The position numbers and the translations under genes are program-made. The notes beneath the pieces were generated by a model. It was not told the origin of the DNA, did no database searches, and saw only the letters and a list, made by a program, of their open reading frames with translations. Below are positions 7,567-16,298 of a stretch of 64,000 nucleotides of DNA, piece after piece (position 1 is the first letter of the stretch; the number at the start of each line of letters is the position of its first letter). The stretch spans positions 1,798,001-1,862,000 of the forward strand of contig NZ_ATUP01000001.1 in NCBI RefSeq assembly GCF_000420265.1, given 5' to 3'. Source of the DNA: Oceanicaulis alexandrii DSM 11625. GTDB lineage: Bacteria; Pseudomonadota; Alphaproteobacteria; Caulobacterales; Maricaulaceae.

Positions 7567-8970
7567 CTATTCAGCCGGGAAAGCTTTGGGATCGAGACCA
7601 GCCGCTGGCGTGGTGCCTGCAGAGCGGATGGGTTTGCCATGCTGCTCTTCGGCCTGGGCCGGGCCTGCTCGCATCAGTCTGAGGATGTACAGCGTGCCAG
7701 CGCCGAAGATCGCGAAGTAGACGATCACGAAGGCGATAAGAGAAGCTGCGACCGCTGGCGCCGCCACTGGCGCGATCGACTCGCCCGTGGTGAGCAGGCC
7801 ATAGACCGTGAAGGGCTGGCGTCCGACTTCTGTGGTGACCCAACCCGCCAGCACCGCGACAAACCCGCTGGGGCCCATCACAAGGGCGGCTTTGTGAAAC
7901 AGGCTATTCTCGTAAAACTTGCCTCGCCAGCGCAGGAAGAGGCTGATCGCACCCAGAGCCGCCATGGCGAGACCGATCCCAACCATGATTCGGAAGCTCC
8001 AGAAGACGATCGCCACGGGAGGGCGTTGATCGGCAGGCACATCGGTCAAACCGGGTGTCTCGCCATCCCAGTGGTGGGTCAGGATCAACGCGGACAATCC
8101 CGGAATGCCGATTTCAAAATGGTTCTTTTCAGCTTCCTGGTCCGGGATGCCGAACAGGATAAGGGGGGCTCCGGTCTGGCGCTCCCAATGGCCTTCCATC
8201 GCCGCCACTTTGATCGGCTGGTGTTCGAGCGTGTTAATGCCGTGCATGTCGCCGGCGAAGATCTGGATGGGCGCCACGATCGCCGCCATCCACATCGCCA
8301 TGGAGAACATTTTTCTCGCTTCGGCGTTGGCGCGATCACGCAGGAGATGGAATGCGCCCACAGCCCCCACGACAAAAGCCGTGGTGAGGTACGCCGCCAA
8401 GGTCATATGGACGAGGCGGTAGGGGAAGGACGGATTGAAGACGATTTCAAACCAGTTCTCAGGAATGAACTGACCAACTTCATTGATACTGAAGCCTGCC
8501 GGGGTCTGCATCCAGGAGTTTACCGACAAGATCCACGTCGCAGAGATCAGCGTGCCGAGCGCAACCATGCCGGTGGCGAACAGGTGCAACTTGCGCGACA
8601 CACGCTCCATGCCAAACAGCATCACGCCTAGAAATCCGGCCTCCAGGAAGAAGGCAGTGAGCACTTCATAGGCCATGAGCGGACCAATGATTGGTCCGGC
8701 TTTATCAGAGAAGACCGACCAGTTCGTACCGAACTGGTAAGACATCACGATCCCGGACACGACGCCCATGCCGAAGGCGACCGCGAATATCTTCATCCAG
8801 AATTTGAAGAGGTTGAGATAAACCCGATTACCGGTTCTGAGCCATTGAACTTCCAGCACGAACAGGAAGCTCGCGAGTCCGATTGAAAAGGCCGGGAAGA
8901 TGATATGGAACATCACTGTGAACGCGAATTGCACGCGCGCGAGGATGGTTGCGTCTAGGGATTCAAACAT
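7567..8970 (-). CDS. cydA: Cytochrome bd ubiquinol oxidase subunit I (cyanide-insensitive type)
   Basis: 467 residues from ATG 8970 (MFESLDATILARVQFAFTVM), with GGAG upstream; the frame is open further upstream but that part has no family character. The haem-ligand histidine of VMFHIIFPAFSIG, and the GRQPFTVYGLLTT segment are family hallmarks. The quinol-binding Q-loop is short, as in CIO-type enzymes. It is the first gene of the cydA-cydB-DUF2474 operon. A degenerate copy of the 31-bp element lies about 60 bp upstream (9028-9058). Confidence 0.93.
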   Translation of the reverse strand: MFESLDATILARVQFAFTVMFHIIFPAFSIGLASFLFVLEVQWLRTGNRVYLNLFKFWMKIFAVAFGMGVVSGIVMSYQFGTNWSVFSDKAGPIIGPLMAYEVLTAFFLEAGFLGVMLFGMERVSRKLHLFATGMVALGTLISATWILSVNSWMQTPAGFSINEVGQFIPENWFEIVFNPSFPYRLVHMTLAAYLTTAFVVGAVGAFHLLRDRANAEARKMFSMAMWMAAIVAPIQIFAGDMHGINTLEHQPIKVAAMEGHWERQTGAPLILFGIPDQEAEKNHFEIGIPGLSALILTHHWDGETPGLTDVPADQRPPVAIVFWSFRIMVGIGLAMAALGAISLFLRWRGKFYENSLFHKAALVMGPSGFVAVLAGWVTTEVGRQPFTVYGLLTTGESIAPVAAPAVAASLIAFVIVYFAIFGAGTLYILRLMRAGPAQAEEQHGKPIRSAGTTPAAGLDPKAFPAE

Positions 8971-9027
8971 CGCTGCGAACTCCGCCTGATGTCGATTAGG
9001 TGAACATGTATTTGGTGAAGTAGCGCC

Positions 9028-9058
9028 AATTAAGTGGCATTCCATATACAACTTTTGG
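9028..9058 (-). promoter_or_regulatory. Possible degenerate copy C of the 31-bp element, upstream of cydA
   Basis: On the minus strand this reads AAAAGTTGTAT, then a few bases, AATGCCACTTAA. It keeps the AAGTnGTAT block and the ATGCnAnTT block of copies A and B at about the same spacing and in the same orientation to the gene. The match is clearly weaker than that between A and B and could be chance in an AT-rich promoter. Confidence 0.3.
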
Positions 9059-9117
9059 CCATAGTGTCGCAGGCCTTGACGGTTTGAAGCTGACAGGACC
9101 AGCCCCAGAAGAAGCGT

Positions 9118-9164
9118 GCGCATGGCCCCAGTCAGGGCAGGACATTGTGACTGGGGCCATGCGC
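9118..9164. repeat. 17-bp perfect inverted repeat with 13-nt spacer
   Basis: GCGCATGGCCCCAGTCA at 9118-9134 is exactly complementary to 9148-9164. It lies in the gap between the peroxiredoxin gene and cydA, which are both on the minus strand. A stem this long and perfect in GC-rich DNA is much stronger than needed for a terminator and has no T-run. It may be a REP/mobile palindrome, a processing site, or part of a termination zone together with the hairpin at 9173-9206. Confidence 0.7.
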
Positions 9165-9172
9165 GCCCGGTA

Positions 9173-9206
9173 GCGGTTCAATCAAGCGGACCTTCGATTG
9201 AACCGC
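9173..9206 (-). terminator. Hairpin just after the peroxiredoxin gene
   Basis: GCGGTTCAATC / GATTGAACCGC form 11 perfect pairs with a 12-nt loop, starting 9 bp past the peroxiredoxin stop codon. There is no T-run, so Rho-independent termination is uncertain. The distance and strength fit a 3'-end hairpin for the peroxiredoxin mRNA. Confidence 0.45.
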
Positions 9207-9214
9207 CCTCGAGA

Positions 9215-9862
9215 TCAGCCGAGAGATTTGGTGGAGAAGTACCAATCCACCGTTTCATAGCCTTCAGAGGCGCGGCTCTCGGCGGCGTCGGCGGTGGCCG
9301 GCGGCGGTACGATCACCTTGTCGCCCGGGGTCCAGGCTTCAGGGGTCGCCACGCCTTCGCTGTCAGAGGTTTGAAGCGCCTGGATGAGGCGAACAAATTC
9401 CTCGATCGAACGCCCATTGCTCATCGGGTAGTAAACCATGGCGCGAAGAACGCCCTCGGGATCGATGATGAAGGTCGCGCGCACCGCAGCGGTGTTAGAA
9501 GCGCCCGGTTGGATCATGCCGTAAGCGCTTGCCACTTGCATCGAAAGGTCGGCGATGATCGGGAAGCGAACATCAACGCCGAACTTCTCCTTGATATTCC
9601 GCACCCAGGCGATGTGGGCGTAGTGGCTGTCGATGGACAATCCCAGAAGTTCGGTGTTGAGCGCCGCGAACCGGTCCTGAGCTTTGGCGAATGCCATGAA
9701 CTCGGTGGTGCAGACGGGAGTGAAGTCCGCCGGGTGAGAGAACAGGATCAGCCATTTGCCCCGATAATCAGACAAGGACCGCTCACCATGGGTCGTCGGG
9801 GCGGTGAAATCCGGGGCGGCTTCGTTCAGCCGCGGGAAGGTGCAGGTTTCAATCTCAGTCAT
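9215..9862 (-). CDS. 1-Cys (Prx6-type) peroxiredoxin
   Basis: 215 residues from ATG 9862, which has GGAG 8 bases upstream; an ATG four codons earlier overlaps that site. The N-terminal thioredoxin-like part has the peroxidatic motif FSHPADFTPVCTTEF, and the C-terminal extension (PEGVLRAMVYYPMSNGRS) is typical of the Prx6 subfamily. It reduces peroxides using one catalytic cysteine and an external thiol. It lies downstream of the Rrf2 regulator, and copy B of the shared 31-bp element lies 55 bp upstream, linking it to the ferritin-like gene. Confidence 0.92.
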   Translation of the reverse strand: MTEIETCTFPRLNEAAPDFTAPTTHGERSLSDYRGKWLILFSHPADFTPVCTTEFMAFAKAQDRFAALNTELLGLSIDSHYAHIAWVRNIKEKFGVDVRFPIIADLSMQVASAYGMIQPGASNTAAVRATFIIDPEGVLRAMVYYPMSNGRSIEEFVRLIQALQTSDSEGVATPEAWTPGDKVIVPPPATADAAESRASEGYETVDWYFSTKSLG

Positions 9863-9917
9863 TGGGAACTCCATTGTTTGACGCGTTTGGCTCGTGGCCA
9901 GTGCGTCATGATGTATC

Positions 9918-9948
9918 CCTTAAAGTCGCATATGTCATACTACTTATT
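9918..9948 (-). promoter_or_regulatory. Conserved 31-bp element, copy B (upstream of peroxiredoxin gene)
   Basis: On the minus strand it reads AATAAGTAGTAT, three variable bases, ATATGC, xAxTTTAxGG. It matches copy A (1389-1419) at 25 of 31 positions. It lies between the Rrf2 regulator gene and the peroxiredoxin start. A role as a shared operator or an unusual promoter is inferred. Confidence 0.6.
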
Positions 9949-9998
9949 TTGATGCAACCTATAGACCCTCTCTATGCCGACCCTAAAGTCTATAAATG

Positions 9999-10442
9999 TT
10001 ACTGGGTCTCCGCGTCATTCAGGCGCGAGAGCAGGACGCTGCGGTTGGCGGCGATGTCGGCGATCGTGACATCATCTAATACAGCCAGGAAGGCGCGGGT
10101 CGCCGTCTGAATGGATGCTGAAAGGTGGCATACGCCAATCAGCGGGCAGGTGTTTGTTTGTGCATTAAAGCATTCAACAAGCTCCAATGGCGCTTCGGTA
10201 ATCCGGATGACCTCGCCAACCGTGATCCCCTTGGCAGGGCGGTTGAGGGTAATCCCTCCATTGCGGCCCCGAATTGCTTTGATGAACCCTTCTTTTTCGA
10301 GCGTGTTCACTGCTTTGAGCAAATGGTGACGCGAGATGCCATGAGCTCGTGCCACATCCTCGGTACGGATCAGGTTTGGAGCGTGAAGGGCGGCAAACTG
10401 TAAAAGTCGCAATGCAAAATTGGAAAAATTCGTAAGCCTCAA
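9999..10442 (-). CDS. Rrf2-family regulator, NsrR/IscR-like, with three cysteines
   Basis: About 147 residues from TTG 10442 (LRLTNFSNFALRLLQFAA), which has AAAGG 7 bases upstream; an in-frame ATG at 10493 would add 17 residues without Rrf2 similarity. The winged helix (TEDVARAHGISRHHLLKAV, GFIKAIRGRNGGITLNRPA) is typical. The cluster-binding loop is ECFNAQTNTCPLIGVC, giving C-x7-C-x5-C as in the NsrR/RirA-like branch. Such proteins sense NO, iron or redox through an iron-sulfur cluster. It probably controls the adjacent peroxiredoxin and perhaps the other genes that share the 31-bp element. Confidence 0.85.
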   Translation of the reverse strand: MRLTNFSNFALRLLQFAALHAPNLIRTEDVARAHGISRHHLLKAVNTLEKEGFIKAIRGRNGGITLNRPAKGITVGEVIRITEAPLELVECFNAQTNTCPLIGVCHLSASIQTATRAFLAVLDDVTIADIAANRSVLLSRLNDAETQ

Positions 10443-10504
10443 TGGGCAACCTTTCACATGGGGATTGTGTGTCGATAGCGGGGCGTTGAACACAGGGCGT
10501 CAAT

Positions 10505-10800
10505 AACAGTACACGCTTTAGTCAGATGTCGCATTAACGACACTGATCCGCTTCAACCGATATCCTTTGCTCATAACCATATGCGCCCTGGTGAGAGCGA
10601 ACCGCATCCAATAGGCCGAGGCAGCTTCTCATACTCCAAGCATTTGGCGGGCGATCTAGGAGGGGTGGAAGTATCGTAGGGGCGTACGAGTAGGTCGCGC
10701 TTTGAGAATTTATGGGAAAGCTGCCGTGAGTCTTCATGCGCACGTGCTGGGTATGTGCTGGAAAGTTTCGGCGCGCCCAGGCAGATTTGATTTTATATCA
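10505..10800. other. Gene-free stretch between the Rrf2 gene and the transposon end
   Basis: No open frame here shows family character or a ribosome site. It should contain the Rrf2 promoter and the outer flank of the Tn7-like element. The exact transposon boundary was not found. Confidence 0.4.
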
Positions 10801-10812
10801 TTGAAAAGAATG

Positions 10813-10950
10813 TTGGTCGTCAGAAAAGCTTGGACACTGACGCCCTTAAAATCAATGCCTTATTGATTTGAAAATCTAAGAAACTTGGTCAAATTCTCGG
10901 GCAATTTTGGACAATCTACCCAATGATCAAATTAGCTTGGATAATTGCGG
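10813..10950. repeat. Putative transposon end with repeated TTGGnnA sites
   Basis: Directly after the tniQ gene, in AT-rich DNA, four to five TTGG-cored sites lie in one orientation at 10813, 10830, 10885, 10907 and 10937: TTGGTCG, TTGGACA, TTGGTCA, TTGGACA and TTGGATA. Arrays of transposase-binding repeats at an end next to tniQ are expected for Tn7-like elements. The matching inverted array at the far end was not located, so the limits of the element remain open. Confidence 0.45.
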
Positions 10951-10958
10951 CAAAATTT

Positions 10959-13166
10959 TTAGGGTAAGTCATAAAGTTCTTCTGCGCGACGCAATACACG
11001 TTCCGCGATTTCTACAACAGACTCCTGGTCCTGCTTAAAGTGCAAAGGGTCAACAAGCTTGAACCCATCACCGCCTGTTTCCTGGACGACGGCACCCTTC
11101 CAAATTTCCTGCTGGGTTTTTCCGCTTTTTCGAAAACGCCTGTATCGACCCGGAGCCACGACTGGATCGAATAACGCTTCTATTTCCCAACTGGCGTTAG
11201 ATTCATTAAGGGTTAGGTAAAAGGACCACCGGCGGGAAACCGCTTCAATAAATATTTTATCCTCATAGGCGTGCTCTATCGTGAACGACGGCCTCCTCTC
11301 CCCCTCAAGCGCCATGAGTTTTTCTGCAACACTTTCCAGAAGTTGATACTGTGGACGGGAGTCTAATTCGATCCCAGTGGCTGCAAACACTTCTTCTTTA
11401 TCGACGAAAGACACAATACGTTTCGACCATTCGTTTACCGGCGAAACATCAAACTTCGCGAGCTGCTTCAAAGCGGCTCTCGGGTCGACCTCGAGCGCCT
11501 TCCCATAAAGTGAGGCTCGCGCGTATCGGCGTCTAAATTGCTCAACTGAGGCACAGCATATCATTTCCTGCCCATGCGCCCCGGTACGTGAACGAATTAG
11601 TCCAAGATCTTGCAGCTGTTCCAGCGTTTGCCCCCTGGCGCCAGTCAGTGCCTTCGCTTTGGCTTTGGTCATCAGACGAGTAGCTTTGCGTCGGCGTCCG
11701 GCATGCTTAGTTCTGAAACACGCAACCACAACGGCGTCAAAAAACGGCACTCCTGGATCGATGGATACGAGCCCAACACTTCTACCCGCCCGTAGGCAAG
11801 TTAGCGCATAGGAGAGAGAATACCCCCGCCGCGAAGCGAATTCTCGTAACGTGATCCTCTCACTCCTGAGTTTGTCAGGGGGGCTAGGGTCGAGCTTTGT
11901 GATTGCCTCTCTGTCATCGCCAAAAAAGTAGCGAACGCCATCTTTGCGAAACCCGATTTTGATAGCACGTGCGGAAACCAGTTGGTCCAATTCCGACTCG
12001 TTACACCCTAAGCTATCTGCAATCTTATCCGCTGGAATTGCACGATCCAGTGCTTGACGTATGAGCTGAGCGTCCTCCTCACTTAACAGAACCGCGCGAT
12101 TTTCTTTGCGCTTATTAACATCGACGCCCGCCTTGATCGCGACTTTACGAATTTGCCTTCTGCTGAGCCCAAGATCCTTCGCTAGGTCAGTTTCAAGCGT
12201 CCGCGTCTGCTTGCAGGCATGAGACCGAAGGGGACCAGCCTCGCTGGCAAGGCCCAAATCTGCACGGACTTGCGCATATGCCTCGACTATTAGTTCTCTA
12301 AGGTGAGAAGGCTCCAGAGCGCTTATTATTTGGCGGGCTTGGCGGATTTTCGCGTCACGCGAGTCATCTCTTTCGCTTGATGCAAGCCAAGGCGCGGACC
12401 GTATTTGCTTGACGACCGCATCAAATCCCAAATTCAAAGAGCTAAACCCCGCATTGGCATGCCTGCTGATCTCTTGGGGGGTATGACGATACTGCTCTTC
12501 ATAAGTGTGCAAGCGCGAAATCGTCATTGAAGCAGCCAACACCGCCGACAATTCTTCCTGACATAGAGTCTCGTATTCAGCCGGCAGGTTACCGGCCAAT
12601 AATCCGAGCACATATTTTTCAAGCTCTGAAGCCGGCTTCGAAATGGCGTGATTATCGTCGATGAGTACGCCCGCTTGGGTCATTCCGACTACTACTTTTC
12701 GCCAGTCAACAGGGTCGCCTGGCAACCCGTAAATCAACTGAGAGTCGTGAAGCGGGCAGCTCTCCATCACTGAAATGTCCCACCAGACGCGGTAGTGGCG
12801 ACTTTCCTCTAGGCATGTGGGGCAGACGCGCCGAACCCCCTTGTTGATGAAGCGAGGCGGCAAGGGGTGGCCTCTCAGCAAATAACCCAAATCCGCGGGA
12901 ACGGGACTATTTTGCTCCAGTGACCGATAATCGGTCGGGATTTGGGACGCGATATCAAGCAAAGAAGCGGTGTGGAAGTGCTTGCCTTCCAGACCCAACG
13001 AATAACAAAGAGAGGGCGTGCTCAGAGCGCTATTGCACGCAGCCAAGCGCTGGAACCAGCCATATACCGGCTCAAATTCTTTTACTTCCTCAGGCCATGC
13101 TCGAACGGGCACCATGTCCACGTCGAAGCCGTTGCTTGCGGCAGAATTCATGATCGCAATTGTCAT
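10959..13166 (-). CDS. tniQ: TniQ/TnsD-type transposon target-selection protein
   Basis: 735 residues. The N-terminal TniQ domain has the paired zinc motif CPTCLEESRHYRVWWDISVM (20 residues shown), followed by ESCPLHDSQL, which supplies Cys and His ligands. The middle and C-terminal parts hold helix-turn-helix-like stretches (KDLGLSRRQIRKVAIKAG, ADKIADSLGCNESELDQLV), as in TnsD-like proteins that read a DNA attachment site. It is the last gene of the tnsA-tniA-tniB-tniQ operon. Its size is nearer to TnsD than to the short TniQ of Tn5053, which suggests sequence-specific targeting. Confidence 0.9.
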   Translation of the reverse strand: MTIAIMNSAASNGFDVDMVPVRAWPEEVKEFEPVYGWFQRLAACNSALSTPSLCYSLGLEGKHFHTASLLDIASQIPTDYRSLEQNSPVPADLGYLLRGHPLPPRFINKGVRRVCPTCLEESRHYRVWWDISVMESCPLHDSQLIYGLPGDPVDWRKVVVGMTQAGVLIDDNHAISKPASELEKYVLGLLAGNLPAEYETLCQEELSAVLAASMTISRLHTYEEQYRHTPQEISRHANAGFSSLNLGFDAVVKQIRSAPWLASSERDDSRDAKIRQARQIISALEPSHLRELIVEAYAQVRADLGLASEAGPLRSHACKQTRTLETDLAKDLGLSRRQIRKVAIKAGVDVNKRKENRAVLLSEEDAQLIRQALDRAIPADKIADSLGCNESELDQLVSARAIKIGFRKDGVRYFFGDDREAITKLDPSPPDKLRSERITLREFASRRGYSLSYALTCLRAGRSVGLVSIDPGVPFFDAVVVACFRTKHAGRRRKATRLMTKAKAKALTGARGQTLEQLQDLGLIRSRTGAHGQEMICCASVEQFRRRYARASLYGKALEVDPRAALKQLAKFDVSPVNEWSKRIVSFVDKEEVFAATGIELDSRPQYQLLESVAEKLMALEGERRPSFTIEHAYEDKIFIEAVSRRWSFYLTLNESNASWEIEALFDPVVAPGRYRRFRKSGKTQQEIWKGAVVQETGGDGFKLVDPLHFKQDQESVVEIAERVLRRAEELYDLP

Positions 13167-13187
13167 GATATCTACTTCCTAGATGCC

Positions 13188-14075
13188 CTAGCGGCTGAAT
13201 GGATTGAATTGCTCGCCAGGGCGCTTCCGCGCGTCCCAGGCTTGAGCGAAGTGACTGAGATCGACGACTGGCGCGCATTCGTTGATCGCCAGCGCGCCGG
13301 CCGCTTCCATCAAAAATTTCAACCAGCCAATATTGCCCTTGCACGCCATGAAGAGGCGATACGAAAAGTCCATTGAGGCAAAGCCAGCAGGCTCAAACGG
13401 CATTTCTTCGTCAAACTTCTGGCAAAGAACGCGGAACCCCTTTCGGTCCGATTCATCATTCCAGTTGTACGGCCGAAGGCGGCAGTGCTCTAAACCACCG
13501 CGGCCAATGAGTTGCGCATCCTCGGCCAAAATCGAGTAGGTCTCTTCAAGGCCAATGCATACGATATTAAATGCCTGAATATTAAGCATCTTTCTTATGA
13601 AATTACGGGCAAAATTTAAGACCCTTTTATTCTTGTCATAGAATATGATGTTCGCTTCATCCAGGATCACGAGCTCAACAGAAGAGCGCTTCATTTCTTT
13701 CAGCACCGCCTCCACAGCATGCGGGTTTGGCATTCTGTGAGACAATGCAAGTCCGAAGGCCGAGGCTGCGCTATCGATCAGCCCCCTAGGCCCGCCCTCG
13801 ATTGGAGAGTCGATAACGACGACTTTACGCTTCACGCCATTCTGCCCGATCTCGCTGGGGAACTTCGAGGCGTAGCGGTTTGCTGCGAAGGTCTTCCCGA
13901 TGCGGCTATCACCAATCAGAGCCGCTAGCTTGCCTCTTGAAGGAAGCCCGCCTTTCACCGGCGTATGAAATCGCTCGATCGCGGCGCTGGCCAAGCGATG
14001 CCGATCGTGGTCGACGAATATGGTTTCCATCTGACGCTGGCGCGCGACGACGTTGTCTTCCTGAAAATCACGCAT
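13188..14075 (-). CDS. tniB: TniB/TnsC-type AAA+ ATPase of transposition
   Basis: 295 residues. The Walker A motif is GDSRIGKT at residues 55-62 and the Walker B motif is LVILDEAN at about 135-142, with a sensor region later. This is the ATPase that links target choice (TniQ) with the DDE transposase. Its start overlaps the end of tniA by 8 bp and tniQ follows after 21 bp, consistent with one operon. Confidence 0.92.
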   Translation of the reverse strand: MRDFQEDNVVARQRQMETIFVDHDRHRLASAAIERFHTPVKGGLPSRGKLAALIGDSRIGKTFAANRYASKFPSEIGQNGVKRKVVVIDSPIEGGPRGLIDSAASAFGLALSHRMPNPHAVEAVLKEMKRSSVELVILDEANIIFYDKNKRVLNFARNFIRKMLNIQAFNIVCIGLEETYSILAEDAQLIGRGGLEHCRLRPYNWNDESDRKGFRVLCQKFDEEMPFEPAGFASMDFSYRLFMACKGNIGWLKFLMEAAGALAINECAPVVDLSHFAQAWDARKRPGEQFNPFSR

Positions 14076-16298
14076 TCTTTTGGCTCTCCGACCTAACGTT
14101 AGCCGCCGCTAAGAGTATCTCGTCGAAGTCGTCTTCGCTTTGATGTGCGGGGGGCAAAAGATGGGCGGCTCTTCCACTTGAAGCGTCAACATCAGCAGAG
14201 GTACGCCTATTCCGCTCAGTCTCATCCTCAACCCCCACATGTCTGGGGCTCTCGACGACATGCAAAGGCATTGGTTCTTCGATTGCTGTCTCGTGTTCGG
14301 CGTCCGCCAAGGCACTTTCAAATGCCATCTGCCTGCGGTTGTATAGGTACCGCGCTATCCGTTTTTCGGTCTTTTTCCGGATGCCTGAGCGTAATACACC
14401 CATTGCCGCTTGACGCAGTTCGTGTTTGGCTCGGCTTAACGCTTCGGGGTCATTTCGCTGACCCTCGACCACCTTCGCGTGTTCCAGCGCGCATCTGTGT
14501 TGATAGGCGGTCAGGCCCTGCGTGTACTCCCGCCATCGGTCGCATGCCGGCACCGTGATGATGCTGTCATCATGGTGGTTGACCAGATACACCTTGGACA
14601 GATCGTATGGATCGCGCCGAACCCGATACTGGGCTGGTCCGTTCCGCCCTGACCTTTCGCAATGGTCGGGATGGGCCAAGACTGCATCCAGATCAGTCGA
14701 CCAATAGACAATGTGATCCCATGTGATGCCTGTTTTCTGAACCGTACGCTGAGCGACCTCACCGGCCAGAGCGACAAAGAGCGTCGGGTCGGGAAGCTCC
14801 GTGACGTCAAGCTCATCCACTTTATCATGCCACGCGTCGATCGGAGCTCTTCCGACACCTGGCACTGTCCCTAAATTCCGATTTGGAGTGCGGTGACGGT
14901 CAGTGACAAGCCACTTAATGAAGAGGGCATCTAGCTCCTTCAACGTGAACGTGGGATAATCAATATTCTCGTAGTCTTTCAGCTCCAACCAGTTCGATTT
15001 GGTCGTGCCGGGAAACGCATGGACGAGGTTGGCCACTTGACCCATGAATCCCTCAACAAGACCTTTCAACCATGGCTCTCTCGGAGGGAGCCGCGTTATT
15101 TTAAAGCCAAGCTGAGGTGATGAGGCTTGTAGAGCTCGATTTAAAAACTCCTTGCCATTGTCGAAGAAGATTTCTTCAGGCCGGCCAAAGCACGGCCAGT
15201 CATCATCTGATAGTCCATCTATGTGAGATATTTTCTTGCGATAGATCGTATGGCGGAGCGCCTCCATCACCGCTGCGTAGCTCAGAGTTCATCCAGCGTG
15301 ATAGAGTAGCCAACAACCATGCGCGTGGCGCGATCTATGAAAGCAATCAGGTAAGGTCGTCCAAGACATGCGCCGCTCTTATCCACGACGAGTATGTCTA
15401 GTGGCGTCGCGTCAGCCTCCAGCTCAGCGTAAGGACGCTCGGGCAGCGACCGAGTTTGATATCCTTGGTACTTTCTGCGGGCGACATTCCAGCCCTGTCG
15501 GCTCGCATCCAGAGCGAACGGAGAAACCTCACGTTTGCGCCGATAGGCAGTCGGCAGCGAGGGACAGGCTAGCTTCCCGGACCGATCAAGATGAGCCGAG
15601 TCGATTGTTTTGCATGCGCGCCGCCCTTCAGCTGAAGCGTTGAATTCGCGGATATGCGCCTCAGCCTCCAGATAAGCATCTTTCATGGTGCCCGCTTTCA
15701 TATATCTCGCAACGGCCTTTTCGAGCGCTTTCTCCTGTTCTGGATGAAGTTTGCTTCCGCGGCTTCCCTTGCAGTCGTGGCGTGGAACGTAAGCAGCGAG
15801 CCCAATCTCATTGAAGTAGGCTTCGTGGCGGGATACCCAGTTCAACACAGAGCCCGGACAAGGAGGATTTTTATCGTCAATCCTCTGCGCCACCTCCGGT
15901 ATCATTTTCTTGACCCACGGCTTTGAAATTCGGAAGCCGTCAGGATGCTCGAGTACGTGCATCACGTAGGCGTGCTTGCGTTTGGCCTCGCTCTCGAACA
16001 GCGGATCCATTGCCATTTCAGAGAGCGGAGAGAGAGGCTCGTGCTTTCGGGGGCGTGATCGAACGCTTAACCGGCCATCTCCGAGCAACCGCACTAGGTT
16101 GGATTGCGCCTCTAGCTTTGCCTCACGAGTATCCGCATCGATGAGAAGCCATTTGCCCAGCTGCTTTTGCTGAGCCAGGTGCGGCCGCCTATCGATGAAA
16201 ACCAAATCGTTAGATCGGATCCGAACATTTGGGTAGCTGCTGCTTTCGGACGGTTCGGCTTGGCCCTTATCGTTACGAGAATTGTTAGACGAGGTCAC
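14068..16298 (-). pseudogene. tniA: TniA/TnsB DDE transposase, broken by a frameshift
   Basis: Two adjoining minus-strand frames together make one Mu/Tn7-type transposase. The 5' part (15282-16298, 338 residues) has the N-terminal DNA-binding region and the first catalytic Asp in LEADATPLDILVVD. It stops at GYSITLDEL. The 3' part (14068 to about 15290) resumes in another frame with SYAAVMEALRH and carries the second Asp (EIFFDNGKEF), the Glu (LKGLVEGFMG) and the C-terminal domain. The sequence between the frames needs a net -1 (or +2) shift and has no canonical slippery heptamer. Either the transposase is dead, or this is an assembly error. The 5' end overlaps tnsA by 14 bp. Confidence 0.85.

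Noticed and set aside
15275-15300. Programmed frameshifting in tniA
   Set aside because: There is no X-XXY-YYZ slippery heptamer, no A-rich run and no evident downstream structure; mutation or sequence error is simpler.
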